Positions 8,981-17,392 of a DNA stretch of 64,000 nt are shown piece by piece. The stretch lies in the NCBI RefSeq assembly GCF_000757885.1, contig NZ_JQCR01000001.1, positions 434,001 through 498,000 of the forward strand, read 5' to 3'. Numbering within the stretch: the first letter of the stretch is position 1; the number at the start of each line of letters is the position of its first letter. The notes under the pieces are model-generated. The model saw nothing but the letters and a program-made list of their open reading frames with translations. It made no database searches and was not told the origin of the DNA. This stretch comes from Paenibacillus wynnii. Its GTDB lineage: Bacteria > Bacillota > Bacilli > Paenibacillales > Paenibacillaceae. The position numbers and the translations under genes are program-made.

Positions 8981-9658
8981 TTAATATCCCGACTCGTTCA
9001 GTTCACCCTTCGCAATAGCCACGCCGCCGCTTGTTCCAATACGGGTTGCACCGGCTCCGACCATTATAAGCGCATCCTCTGCACTGCGAACGCCGCCAGA
9101 AGCTTTCACACCAATATCAGGACCCACAGTAGCCCGCATAAGTGCGATGTCTTCCTTCGTTGCCCCTCCTGTAGAGAAGCCTGTAGATGTTTTTACAAAA
9201 TCAGCACCAGCCTGGGCAGAAAGTTTGCAGGCACGAACCTTTTCTTCATCCGTAAGAAGACTGGTCTCGATGATAACCTTCGTTAGTGCTTTTCCACGGG
9301 CTGCATCTACGACAGCAGCAATATCTCGGCTGACCCACTCATCGTCGCCAGTCTTAAGAGCCCCAATATTAATAACCATATCTACCTCGCCTGCTCCGTT
9401 AGCGATGGCATTTGCTGTTTCAAATGCTTTGGTTTCCGGAGTAGAAGCACCCAGTGGAAAACCAATTACTGTACAAACTTTGACCTCCGGAGTATCCTTC
9501 AGCACTTCATGGGCAACAGCCACCCATGCAGGATTAACGCAAACCGAGGCAAACTTATACTCTTTAGCTTCCTCAGCCAATTTAATTATGTCTTCTTTCC
9601 GTGCGTCCGCTTTAAGCAGCGTATGATCAATCATTCGGGATAGCGTATTTTCGCTCAT
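8981..9658 (-). CDS. deoC: Deoxyribose-phosphate aldolase
   Basis: A 225-residue class I aldolase that splits 2-deoxyribose 5-phosphate into glyceraldehyde 3-phosphate and acetaldehyde in nucleoside salvage. Motifs: [39 protein letters not shown], the Schiff-base lysine in [15 protein letters not shown] and VKASGGVR. The start at 9658 ([16 protein letters not shown]) is chosen because TATGGAGGAATAC lies directly upstream. An open extension of 62 codons further 5-prime has no family similarity. The gene stands alone and is not in a deo operon with a phosphorylase or permease. Confidence 0.95.
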   Translation of the reverse strand: MSENTLSRMIDHTLLKADARKEDIIKLAEEAKEYKFASVCVNPAWVAVAHEVLKDTPEVKVCTVIGFPLGASTPETKAFETANAIANGAGEVDMVINIGALKTGDDEWVSRDIAAVVDAARGKALTKVIIETSLLTDEEKVRACKLSAQAGADFVKTSTGFSTGGATKEDIALMRATVGPDIGVKASGGVRSAEDALIMVGAGATRIGTSGGVAIAKGELNESGY

Positions 9659-9851
9659 CGTTGTATTCCTCCATAAAATTGAGTAGTGTATGTTCTCACA
9701 TTCCTTCATCATACCAATAGATACCTCCTTTGCAAAGTTAGAGAGCTCCGCCACTGCAAAGCATAGAGATTTGTAAGTCTCCGTAGAAGATGGTTGTAGT
9801 TCCCTAAAAAATAAAAAATAAAATAAATAGGGTTTATATGCCAAATTACAC

Positions 9852-9879
9852 TTTCCAAAATAGGGAAACCGGCTATAAT
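9852..9879 (+). promoter_or_regulatory. Likely promoter of the STAS-like/KAS III-like operon
   Basis: TTTCCA (9852-9857), 16 bases, TATAAT (9874-9879), about 70 bases upstream of the first start codon. Confidence 0.5.
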
Positions 9880-9951
9880 GAATCTCGTATGTTTCGACAT
9901 ATTTTTAATACCCTTTTTTTATATTAATTATTTAGGAGGAGATCTTCGCAA

Positions 9952-10293
9952 ATGGGAAATTTCAATTTTTCACCAAGCACTGAAACCCGCACACTTAAGG
10001 TAATGGTAGAGGGTGCAATGTCACAAGAAGATGCCGGCCGCTTCATCCAGGAGTATAACGAACACGTAAGTAAATTTAATCCTGCTGAATATGAAATCGT
10101 TCTGGATTGTACAGGTCTAAATGTCTCTTCACCGGACGTGCTGCCAATGCTGGAGCAATGCTACATTATGTATAAAGAATCCGGCTTCAAAAAGGTTATC
10201 TTTACGATTGCAAAGAATCCAATTCTCAAGATGCAGCTCGGCCGTGTTGCCCGTTCTACCAAGCTGGAAAACTATGAAATTGTAGAAGTCTAG
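9952..10293 (+). CDS. STAS-like small protein of unknown function
   Basis: A 113-residue soluble protein. The alternating pattern LKVMVEGAMSQEDAGRFIQEY, YEIVLDCTGLNVSSPDVLPML and FKKVIFTIAKNPILKMQLGRVARS is like a STAS/SpoIIAA-type alpha-beta fold. That includes a Ser-Ser-Pro segment after the central strand, where anti-anti-sigma factors carry the phosphorylated Ser. I cannot tell whether it acts in partner switching. AGGAGGAG precedes the ATG. Its stop codon overlaps the ribosome-binding site of the next gene, so the two are translationally close and probably act together. Confidence 0.6.
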   Translation: MGNFNFSPSTETRTLKVMVEGAMSQEDAGRFIQEYNEHVSKFNPAEYEIVLDCTGLNVSSPDVLPMLEQCYIMYKESGFKKVIFTIAKNPILKMQLGRVARSTKLENYEIVEV

Positions 10294-10304
10294 GAGGAAT
10301 GCAT

Positions 10305-11300
10305 TTGGACTCTATTACGATTCGCCAAGCCGCTTATTACCATCCGGAACGTGTCGTGCATAATGATTTTTACCTGAACCATTTTAACAGCATGGGCAAG
10401 GACATTGAACGATTTTTGCAAGTAATGGGACGGGAACGGAGATATATCGCGGATAGCGAAGAGGAGAATGCATTTACGATGGGTCTGAAGGCAGCCCAAA
10501 AGGTACTGCTGGAAGCCGGATTAACCGGAGAAGATATGGATATGATCGTATTTGTCTCTCAGACCCCGGAATATACCTATCCTACCAATGCTCTTCTGCT
10601 GCACCATAAGCTTCAGGGAAAACACCGCACCATTACAATGGATTCCAACGCCAATTGCGCCGGAATGGTTACCTCCGTGGAGCAAACAAGCCGTTATATG
10701 CAGTCTAATCCGCATGTCCGATACGCATTAGTCGTTGGATGTGACCACAGTTCTATCCATTGTAATCCCGATGACGAGATTACTTATCCTAACTTCGGAG
10801 ATGCAGCAGCAGCTGTCATTCTCGAACGCAGCACTGACGAGAGTAAGGGATTTGTCGACTCTTTATTCTACATAGATTCAGAGGGCAGCGGTAATATTAC
10901 GTTCCCGGCCTGTGGTTTATCGAATATTTACAGTAAGGATGTTACACCAGAGCAATTGCGCATCCGATGGATTCCTTTTGACGGTACGGTGTGCGTAGAC
11001 GCTGCAATAAATGATATTCAAGAGCTTTTAGCTCGACATGAACTAACGATTGAAGATATTTCCGCTTTCTGCCTGTCACAGTTCTCCCTTAAAAATATTG
11101 AACTGATTCAGAGCGGCCTTGCAGCACCGCAAGAAAAATTCATCTACGTAGGTGACGAATTCGGCTATACAGGTACAAGCAGTCCTTTCATCGCTTTTCA
11201 GCGCGGTGTTGAGGATGGAGTCATTAAAAGAGGCGACTACGTGTTTTTCTGGTCAGTAGGCGCGGGATGGCAGATTCCGACGATGCTTTTCAGATACTGA
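10305..11300 (+). CDS. Beta-ketoacyl-ACP synthase III-like protein with incomplete catalytic triad
   Basis: A thiolase-fold protein of 331 residues. The nucleophile region SNANCAGM (Cys at about 118) matches FabH. The FabH HQAN motif is replaced by SQFS (CLSQFSLKNIE) and the active-site Asn of GNTSAAS is replaced by Tyr (FGYTGTSS). It may therefore use another chemistry (acyl transfer or condensation without malonyl decarboxylation) or be non-catalytic. The TTG at 10305 is preferred over the ATG at 10299 because AGGAGG at 10292-10297 leaves only one base to that ATG but seven to the TTG. It is operonic with the STAS-like gene. Confidence 0.75.
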   Translation: MDSITIRQAAYYHPERVVHNDFYLNHFNSMGKDIERFLQVMGRERRYIADSEEENAFTMGLKAAQKVLLEAGLTGEDMDMIVFVSQTPEYTYPTNALLLHHKLQGKHRTITMDSNANCAGMVTSVEQTSRYMQSNPHVRYALVVGCDHSSIHCNPDDEITYPNFGDAAAAVILERSTDESKGFVDSLFYIDSEGSGNITFPACGLSNIYSKDVTPEQLRIRWIPFDGTVCVDAAINDIQELLARHELTIEDISAFCLSQFSLKNIELIQSGLAAPQEKFIYVGDEFGYTGTSSPFIAFQRGVEDGVIKRGDYVFFWSVGAGWQIPTMLFRY

Positions 11301-11320
11301 TTATAGTATTATTCTGTACC

Positions 11321-11355
11321 AAAAAGGCCCTGCTCAAGGGGAGCAGGGCCTTTTT
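11321..11355. terminator. Bidirectional intrinsic terminator
   Basis: Perfect 15-base inverted repeat AAAAAGGCCCTGCTC / GAGCAGGGCCTTTTT, loop AAGGG. It serves the KAS III-like gene and the convergent SPFH gene. Confidence 0.93.
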
Positions 11356-11374
11356 GTCTTCGAAATATAACCTT

Positions 11375-12211
11375 TTATTTCTGAGTTAGTGAATCAATAT
11401 CAATAAATGGAGTCGCTCCGCCGGTTACGCTCGGCAGCTTACCGTCCCATTTCTCCAATGCTTTCTCGGATACCTCAATTTGTTTTAGCTGTACCAGTTC
11501 TGGAGTTACCTCCTGCTTCTTCAGCCTCAGAGATTCTGCCTCAGCCTGTGCCTGTGCGATTTTTTGTTTGGCTTCGATCTCAATTCGTCTAAGGTCATTT
11601 TCAGCCTTCAGCGCCTGCTGCTGGGCGACCTGCTTCGCTTCAATAGACTGATCGAAGGCCTCGGAGAATTTAAAGTTCACAATGTTAATATCGTTTACAA
11701 CCAGATCATATTTGGCGAGCCTAGAGGTTAAGTGCTCGCTGATCTCAGCTGCTACCACATCTCTTCGTTTAATTAAATCTTCTGCAGGATATCTTGCTGT
11801 TACTTCCTTGACGATTTCCTGAATAGCCGGATTAATAATAACCGTATCAAAATTCCCGCCGATGTTATTCATCAGATTGTAGGCCGAGCTTTGATTAACT
11901 GAATAGTTCACAGCTACATGCGTAGATACGGGCTGTAGATCTTTCGAGGAGGCTGTTGTATCTGTCTCTGCTTTCGTTACCTGAGTGTTCACCTGAATAA
12001 CCGTCTGGATGAAAGGTATTTTAAAATGGATACCCGGAGTTAGCGTATTATTGTTCAACTTACCGAATGTTTTGTACAACCCTACGTGCCCGTATTCTAC
12101 AGATGTAAATGCATTTCCCCCAATAATCAGCACAATCAAGACTGCTGCTACACCGCTGACTAATTTCCCTGTACGAAATGGCTTGTTCTTTGGATTAATG
12201 TCCATATTCAT
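11375..12211 (-). CDS. Prohibitin/SPFH-domain membrane protein
   Basis: A 278-residue membrane-anchored SPFH (band 7/prohibitin) protein. One N-terminal transmembrane segment (about residues 19-37) precedes the SPFH domain (SVEYGHVGLYKTFGKLNNNTLTPGIHFKIPFIQ). A Gln/Ala/Glu-rich coiled-coil follows (EAKQVAQQQALKAENDLRRIEIEAKQKIAQAQAEAE is the region from about 190). Prohibitin-like proteins assemble into rings in membranes and organise proteases or lipids. The start at 12211 is preferred over one 63 bases upstream because AGGAGGGTTC precedes it. No operon partner is visible, so the specific role is unknown. Confidence 0.88.
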   Translation of the reverse strand: MNMDINPKNKPFRTGKLVSGVAAVLIVLIIGGNAFTSVEYGHVGLYKTFGKLNNNTLTPGIHFKIPFIQTVIQVNTQVTKAETDTTASSKDLQPVSTHVAVNYSVNQSSAYNLMNNIGGNFDTVIINPAIQEIVKEVTARYPAEDLIKRRDVVAAEISEHLTSRLAKYDLVVNDINIVNFKFSEAFDQSIEAKQVAQQQALKAENDLRRIEIEAKQKIAQAQAEAESLRLKKQEVTPELVQLKQIEVSEKALEKWDGKLPSVTGGATPFIDIDSLTQK

Positions 12212-12318
12212 GAAGAACCCTCCTGAGTGACGCTGAAGCCGTATTCTCTCTACAAGGGAAGCTGACTTCAACATTTGATATCACTATATACGGCTCTTGC
12301 TTTAAAAAGGTCTCAAAT

Positions 12319-14256
12319 TTAGGGAGCAGATGGAAACCAAAGGATAAGACCCTCAGGTATAAGACTATACCTCTCGGTCTGTTTACCTCCTTGATAAGTC
12401 ACCTCAAATACTTTATCCTCGGTCAGGTTCACAGAATAGGCTTTCAATGCTTCATTAATGTAGGTGACTTCTGCATGATCCTTATTCCAGCGGTATAGAT
12501 ATACATTCATCGGTGTTCCATGGATGGCAACCCCCTCAGGATAACCGTCTCGATCTAGATCCTGTTCACTGGCCATACCGGTATTTACAGTAAGGAGACC
12601 CTTAGGCACACCAGTATCATCCATAGAAAAGTATCGGGAAATTGCATGATTAGCACCCGCTACACCTGTTATCTTTAAAGCTGACTTCCCAAATATTCGG
12701 GTAGGTGTGATCTCAATATCCTCCGGTTTACGGTAGTCATAAGAACCGACAACACCTAATTCATACTGACTTTTCACGGTTGAAAGTGCGGCATACACAT
12801 CTTTTTTATCATTCTTCTGTGTGTACAACGTAACTTCAAACCCATCAAAATTTTCAAATTTCTTATTTTCAATAATTGTTGCGCCTGAGGGTATCAGGTC
12901 TGACTTCTTCACGATTGGAGTATGTTCTACCGGTTTCCAGGGGAGTGTTATGAGTCCTGCAGCCCCGGCCGAGGTAGGAGAATGGACAGATATCCCAGTT
13001 ATATGCCCCGCTTCTGGTTGGAGTTCTAGAAAAATAAATTTCCTTTCCCAGTGTCTCCCGCCATCCTTCGTTGTAAATAAAACAAACGGGTCATCGTTAC
13101 TGTTTGATAGGAACCAGCCTTGCTTCTCATCAGCCATAGCAAACTGTGAAGGAGAAAATCCGGGCAGTTCCTGTTCCCCGTTCGTCCATGTCTTCCCACC
13201 GTCCTGAGTCCAGCCCACGGTATTCGGGATCTCACATGGAGCACAGTACCCGCTCATGAAGGCTGTTTTCCTATTGACGACATACAGAGTACCGGGTGAA
13301 GCCCCGCTGTTATTCGGCACACCGCTGTCCGTATTCTCTCTGAATCCAGGTGCCGTTCCTGCGCCTGCAGTAGAATGTTCGATTACAGGCTGCCACTTCC
13401 GTCCCCCATCGACTGTGTGAAATAAGGAATAAGAGGTCTGACTCATTCCTGAATCGCCCAGGCATTCAATCCATGCATCGTCCTTGCCTGCAGATCGAAT
13501 GATGGCACCGCTGATAATGGTGTTCGAAAAACGCTTAACAACAGACCATGACTTCCCACCGTCTATCGCACGCATGAAATTGAAGGTATAGCTGGAGGGC
13601 TGCGTTACGGCCCAGCCATGGTCACGATCATGGAAATAAGCATCGTCCAAAAGCTTTTCCGGAATAGGAAGTTTGCTCCAGGTAGCTCCTCCGTCTAGGG
13701 TCATGGCATTAGCAGAGAAGCCTGTATCTTTAGAAATAAAATGAAGGAAGCCGCTATTGGGAGCCTGACCAACGAATGACCAAGTCTTCCCTCCGTCCAC
13801 CGTCCGCAGTAACTGCGGAGTACTTTCGGGTTCAGTCACTGCCTCTGCCCACGCCAGTTTACTGTTCAGCGCAAATAAAGCGCGGATTGTACCTTGGCCC
13901 TTGTACTGCACTTGCCAGTCCGCACCTCCGTCATCGGTGCGGGCAATCCAGCCCTTGCCGCCGATCCAGCCGGCGCTAGGGCTAATCATCCGCAGCGCAG
14001 ATATGCTGCGGATCGGGACTCCCGGCTTTGCATCGCCGGGAGTCGGAGACGCAACAGCCGCAGGAACATCCTGCGGCTGTTGCGTCTGTGCTGCTGAGCT
14101 GCCGAGCGGCTCAGCGGTTGGGGATTGGGCTGCGACGCCAGAAGAACCTGCGGGCCCGCGGCCCGCAGGTTTCTCGCCAGGCTGGCAGCCCGCAAGCAAT
14201 CCCAGCATTAGCGTTGCCAGCAATGCTGCTGCCGTTCTTTTGCAAAGCTCAATCAT
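12319..14256 (-). CDS. Lipoprotein with Ycf48/BNR-like beta-propeller repeats
   Basis: A 645-residue predicted lipoprotein. The signal peptide ends in the lipobox LLAGC (Cys24). A Pro/Ala/Ser-rich linker follows to about residue 75. Repeated Asp-box-like units then follow: TDDGGADWQV, TVDGGKTWSF, TLDGGATWSK, AIDGGKSWSV, TVDGGRKWQP, TQDGGKTWTN and TKDGGRHWER. These form a sialidase/Ycf48-type beta-propeller. The last 200 residues are a separate region with no family I recognise. Probably an extracellular binding or assembly factor. The start at 14256 follows AGAGGGAGTG. The linker-coding DNA contains five strong hairpins. Confidence 0.8.
   Translation of the reverse strand: MIELCKRTAAALLATLMLGLLAGCQPGEKPAGRGPAGSSGVAAQSPTAEPLGSSAAQTQQPQDVPAAVASPTPGDAKPGVPIRSISALRMISPSAGWIGGKGWIARTDDGGADWQVQYKGQGTIRALFALNSKLAWAEAVTEPESTPQLLRTVDGGKTWSFVGQAPNSGFLHFISKDTGFSANAMTLDGGATWSKLPIPEKLLDDAYFHDRDHGWAVTQPSSYTFNFMRAIDGGKSWSVVKRFSNTIISGAIIRSAGKDDAWIECLGDSGMSQTSYSLFHTVDGGRKWQPVIEHSTAGAGTAPGFRENTDSGVPNNSGASPGTLYVVNRKTAFMSGYCAPCEIPNTVGWTQDGGKTWTNGEQELPGFSPSQFAMADEKQGWFLSNSNDDPFVLFTTKDGGRHWERKFIFLELQPEAGHITGISVHSPTSAGAAGLITLPWKPVEHTPIVKKSDLIPSGATIIENKKFENFDGFEVTLYTQKNDKKDVYAALSTVKSQYELGVVGSYDYRKPEDIEITPTRIFGKSALKITGVAGANHAISRYFSMDDTGVPKGLLTVNTGMASEQDLDRDGYPEGVAIHGTPMNVYLYRWNKDHAEVTYINEALKAYSVNLTEDKVFEVTYQGGKQTERYSLIPEGLILWFPSAP
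13988..14171. repeat. Run of long perfect inverted repeats in the lipoprotein linker
   Basis: Five hairpins in 184 bases. ATCCGCAGC/GCTGCGGAT (13988-14013); GACTCCCGGC/GCCGGGAGTC (14017-14044); a 19-base-pair stem AGACGCAACAGCCGCAGGA with loop ACA (14047-14087); GCTGAGC/GCTCAGC with a wobble extension (14093-14115); AACCTGCGGGCC/GGCCCGCAGGTT with loop CGC (14145-14171). All fall inside the open reading frame. Confidence 0.9.
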
Positions 14257-14454
14257 ATATACACTCCCTCTTATAATTGATGACTTAAAGATCACTTTAG
14301 AAGAATTATAAGTGAAGTTCAGTACGGTTAAGTTACTTAAATGAAGGAAATGGGTTACTACATTGTCTCTAAATATGTAAAAAATGAGGCTGTCTCATAA
14401 GTAGATTTTCTACAAGCAGAGACAGAACCTTTCCATATTCAAAAACTGAAAAAG

Positions 14455-14860
14455 TCAACAAAGCAGCGATTCTCCTGTTATTGGAGGATCGCTGCTCTCT
14501 CGTTTTTGGTCATTTGCAACTTGCTTCAGTAGATTGTGGGCAAGGGAAAGCCACCCGACCTCAAGCGTCACTTTTTCCATGCCGTGAAGCAGAAACCGCA
14601 TTCTTTCACGAACAGGGCATGTACCTGCTCTTGCCATTTCACTTTATGTTTGCTGACTGCTTTGCCCCAAACAAAGGTGTAGCAATTTGGCATTCGCCTC
14701 GATTTTGGTTCCGTCCATACCCGCCGGGATAGATAGCGTCAGAGATGGTGTCGTCCAACCGATTGACGGCTGCGTTAACGACACGAACGAGGTGATTTTC
14801 CGGGATGTCTTCTTCAAGATCCATTGGGAAGCAAAGTTGGTGGTACCTCCCTTTTACCAA
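14455..14860 (-). pseudogene. IS1182-type transposase remnant
   Basis: The N-terminal piece starts MVKGRYHQLCFPMDLEEDIPE and NHLVRVVNAAVNRL (from 14860), typical of IS1182 transposases. It is followed out of frame by DGTKIEANA, the family's central motif. The C-terminal piece ERMRFLLHGMEKVTLEV and LSLAHNLLKQ ends at 14455. Several frameshifts and a large internal deletion separate the pieces, so no transposase can be made. Confidence 0.85.
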
Positions 14861-14964
14861 AAGAGCGATTTCTTTTTGCGATTTTTAAGAGAATTGTAGA
14901 AACTTTTTCCGCTCAAAGCAGCGGAGAGGACGGACTGATTGTGGAAAAGCGGCAGCGTTCGCCT

Positions 14965-15014
14965 TTGTGTCTGGATTTTTACCGCTAAGGAGAATAAATA
15001 AAATCTGGACACAA
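14965..15014. repeat. Quasi-palindromic dispersed repeat (family 2), copy A
   Basis: TTGTGTCTGGATTTT (14965-14979) pairs with AAAATCTGGACACAA (15000-15014) at 13 of 15 positions. The right arm and following bases, AATCTGGACACAACAGCG, recur with one change at 62564-62581 (copy B). An outer GACGGACTG / CAGTCCGTT pair extends the palindrome. Confidence 0.65.
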
Positions 15015-15148
15015 CAGCGATTGGAACAACAGTCCGTTCGCGGAGCGTCCTCACCCCAATTAACGTTGATCTTACTCCAAAATAACAAGGGCTGACCCAA
15101 GTAGCCATTTCATGACTTTTGGAACAGCCCCCTCGTAATTAGCAAACA

Positions 15149-16228
15149 TTAAAATCGGTATATACCGGAGGATTTCAAATCCGTGAAGAAGGTATTGAAC
15201 TCCTCGATATTCAACTGCTGTGCGGCATCTGACAGTGCGGTTGCCGGATCTGGATGCACCTCGATCATGATCCCGTCAGCTCCCGCAGCCAGCGCTGCTT
15301 TTGCACAAGGAAGCATAATATCTTTGCGGCCTGTGGAATGGGTCACATCAACCAAGACAGGAAGATGGCTCTCCTGCTTCAGAATAGGAACAGCAGAAAT
15401 ATCCAGGGTATTGCGAGTCCACTTCTCATAGGTTCGAATACCGCGTTCTATTAGCATAACCTGTGTATTTCCACGAGACATAATGTACTCAGCAGCATGC
15501 AGGAATTCCTCAAGGGTAGCTGACAATCCGCGCTTCAGCAGCACCGGCTTATTCACTTCCCCAACGGCCTTCAACAGCTCGAAGTTATGCATATTCCGGG
15601 CACCGATCTGGATGATATCCACGTAATCCAAAGCAGCATCAATGTGTCTCGGGTCTACGATTTCACTGATAGTGAGCAAACCATGGTCATTCGCAGCTTC
15701 CCGAAGGATTCTCAACCCATCCATTCCAAGACCTTGGAAATCGTAGGGTGAAGTACGGGGCTTGAAGGCGCCACCACGCATTACTTTTACGCCGGCCTTC
15801 TGCAGGGCAGCAGCGACCGTCCGGGTTTGCAGTTCACTCTCTATAGAACAAGGTCCCGCCACCATAAGTGAAGATAGACCTCCTACGGTAATATCTCCTG
15901 GCAGGACAACAACGGTATCCTCTTTATGCCCTTTACGGCTTACTAGCAGAGTTTTCTTATGTTCATCACTTTGTAAATCCAAAGAAGCCTGAAAGATTTG
16001 CTTGAAGAGGCTGCGTATCGTTGCATTCGTGAAAGGCCCTTTATTGGCCGAAACCAATCGGTCCAGCATTTGTTTTTCCCGCTCTGGATCGAACTTAGGT
16101 ACGCCCTGCTTCTCCTTCACTACTCCGATTTCCTGAACGATCTCTGCACGCTCAGAAATAAGCTCCAGCAGCTGCCCATTAATTTCATCCAGACGATTTC
16201 TAAGCCCATCCAATTCTACATTGCTCAT
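15149..16228 (-). CDS. aroA: Bifunctional chorismate mutase / DAHP synthase
   Basis: A 359-residue fusion as in B. subtilis AroA. The N-terminal chorismate mutase AroQ domain ([30 protein letters not shown], residues 5-34) regulates the C-terminal type Ib DAHP synthase. That domain has [51 protein letters not shown] and [10 protein letters not shown]. It condenses PEP and erythrose 4-phosphate, the first step of aromatic amino-acid synthesis. The start at 16228 (MSNVELDGL) is preferred because GGAAGG precedes it and its length matches the family; an ATG 24 bases upstream has no ribosome-binding site. A T-box leader lies directly upstream. Confidence 0.95.
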   Translation of the reverse strand: MSNVELDGLRNRLDEINGQLLELISERAEIVQEIGVVKEKQGVPKFDPEREKQMLDRLVSANKGPFTNATIRSLFKQIFQASLDLQSDEHKKTLLVSRKGHKEDTVVVLPGDITVGGLSSLMVAGPCSIESELQTRTVAAALQKAGVKVMRGGAFKPRTSPYDFQGLGMDGLRILREAANDHGLLTISEIVDPRHIDAALDYVDIIQIGARNMHNFELLKAVGEVNKPVLLKRGLSATLEEFLHAAEYIMSRGNTQVMLIERGIRTYEKWTRNTLDISAVPILKQESHLPVLVDVTHSTGRKDIMLPCAKAALAAGADGIMIEVHPDPATALSDAAQQLNIEEFNTFFTDLKSSGIYRF

Positions 16229-16270
16229 TACCTTCCACTCCCTCTTCTTCATTCGATATTTAGTGAACGC

Positions 16271-16575
16271 AAAAAGGCCCCCCGTCGCAAGGGACGAGGA
16301 GCCGTGGTACCACCCTTATTTAGAATAAATCCCTAATACTGGCAAACAAGAAACCTTTAGGTTCCCGTTACCTGAGATTTTACTCTGTCTTTCACCCGTT
16401 AACGCGGGGCGCGAACCTCCCTACTCATGCTCTTAGTGAACTGCAGAGCACTTCAGGGGTCGACTCGGAAGTGAACTTCGGCATTCATCGTCTCTTGAGG
16501 GTGCTCTCAGTCTCCGGCACACCTTCCCTGTTCAGATCCGTTCGAATGCTTACTCTCTTCGTCATTGTCCTTAGG
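16271..16575 (-). promoter_or_regulatory. T-box riboswitch leader of aroA
   Basis: Read on the minus strand. A Stem I region (GAAG/CTTC and GCATTC/GAATGC helices) encloses an AGTA-containing loop opposite CGAAGTTCA. The conserved T-box AAGGGTGGTACCACG lies at 16303-16317. A terminator GGCTCCTCGTC/GACGGGGGGCC with five T follows (16271-16303). T-boxes sense uncharged tRNA and allow read-through. The likely specifier is TTC (16473-16475, phenylalanine), but a register of GTT cannot be excluded. The remaining bases up to the lysE start hold no gene. Confidence 0.92.
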
Positions 16576-16759
16576 TATATATTAGCACCTTCTTTGGTGC
16601 TGGTTCCTGATATCTTAATGGAAAAAAGATTGTCCTGCAAGACAACGATGTAACGCTTTACCGCTTTAATGTTTATATATTTTTGGAGATTTGTCGTACA
16701 AGCAAGTTTGTCCGAATAGGTTATTACATAACTCTATTGGACAAAGAGGGGGAGGACGC

Positions 16760-17392
16760 TTGAACACTATATTAGGATATATCATCCTGGGTCTATCGCT
16801 TTCGGCACCGATCGGACCCATTAATGCCGCACAGCTCGACAAGGGAATCCGCGGGGGTTTTTGGCATGCCTGGTTTGTGGGGCTTGGAGCCATAAGTGCA
16901 GATATCATTTACATGATACTTGTCTATTTGGGTGTGATCCATTTGCTCGAGACACCGTATGTTAAAGCTTTTTTATGGATATTCGGCTTTCTTGTGCTCG
17001 TGTATACAGGTATTGAGAGTATGAAAGATGCCGGCAAGATCACACCGGCTAATGTACGGGGAAATACAGGCTCTTTAGGTAAATCCCTTCTATCTGGATT
17101 CCTAATGTCCTTATCAAACCCGCTTTCTATTCTATTCTGGTTAGGGATCTACGGTTCCATCCTGGCGGAGGCCGCGAACGAATATCCTATGCGCCAGTTG
17201 TTGATTTATAGTGGAGCTATCGTATTGGGTATCCTGATCTGGGATATTACCATGGCTGCGGCCTCGAGCATCTTCCGTAAGTTGCTGACCCTTAGAGTGC
17301 TGAAAGGCATTTCCATGCTGTCCGGCCTGTCTTTGGTCGGGTTTGGTATCTATTTTGGAGTAGAGGCTTGCCGCATGTTGTTTTTCTCCTAA
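16760..17392 (+). CDS. LysE-family amino-acid exporter
   Basis: A 210-residue membrane protein of the LysE/RhtB exporter family. The N-terminus LNTILGYIILGLSLSAPIGPINAAQL carries the family's GPxN-like motif in the first helix. Five to six hydrophobic helices follow, with GIESMKDAG in the loop and LMSLSNPLSILFWLGIYG as the conserved second motif. It probably exports amino acids or related small compounds. The TTG at 16760 is preferred because GGGGGAGGACGC precedes it and it gives the normal family length. It overlaps the convergent permease gene by four bases. Confidence 0.88.
   Translation: MNTILGYIILGLSLSAPIGPINAAQLDKGIRGGFWHAWFVGLGAISADIIYMILVYLGVIHLLETPYVKAFLWIFGFLVLVYTGIESMKDAGKITPANVRGNTGSLGKSLLSGFLMSLSNPLSILFWLGIYGSILAEAANEYPMRQLLIYSGAIVLGILIWDITMAAASSIFRKLLTLRVLKGISMLSGLSLVGFGIYFGVEACRMLFFS

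Larger units (their letters stand above)
14386..15131 (-). mobile_element. Decayed IS1182-family insertion sequence
   Basis: The ends GAGGCTGTCTCATAAGT (from 14386) and GGGCTGTTCCAAAAGT (minus strand, to 15131) are imperfect terminal inverted repeats with the GGCTGT start common in IS1182-type elements. Inside are only fragments of a transposase. The element is about 750 bases, less than half of an intact IS1182. An unrelated quasi-palindromic repeat (14965-15014) lies between the right end and the transposase start. Confidence 0.7.

Noticed and set aside
13776..14311. Plus-strand frames opposite the start of the Ycf48-like lipoprotein
   Set aside because: They are created by the GC-rich hairpin region; they lack ribosome-binding sites and overlap the entire signal-peptide region of the real gene.
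14481..14899. Small open frames on the plus strand across the IS1182 remnant
   Set aside because: The minus-strand fragments match transposase motifs; the plus-strand frames do not.
16620..16759. Lysine riboswitch before the LysE-family gene
   Set aside because: No room and no lysine-riboswitch motifs; the structure seen is the T-box of the divergent aroA gene.
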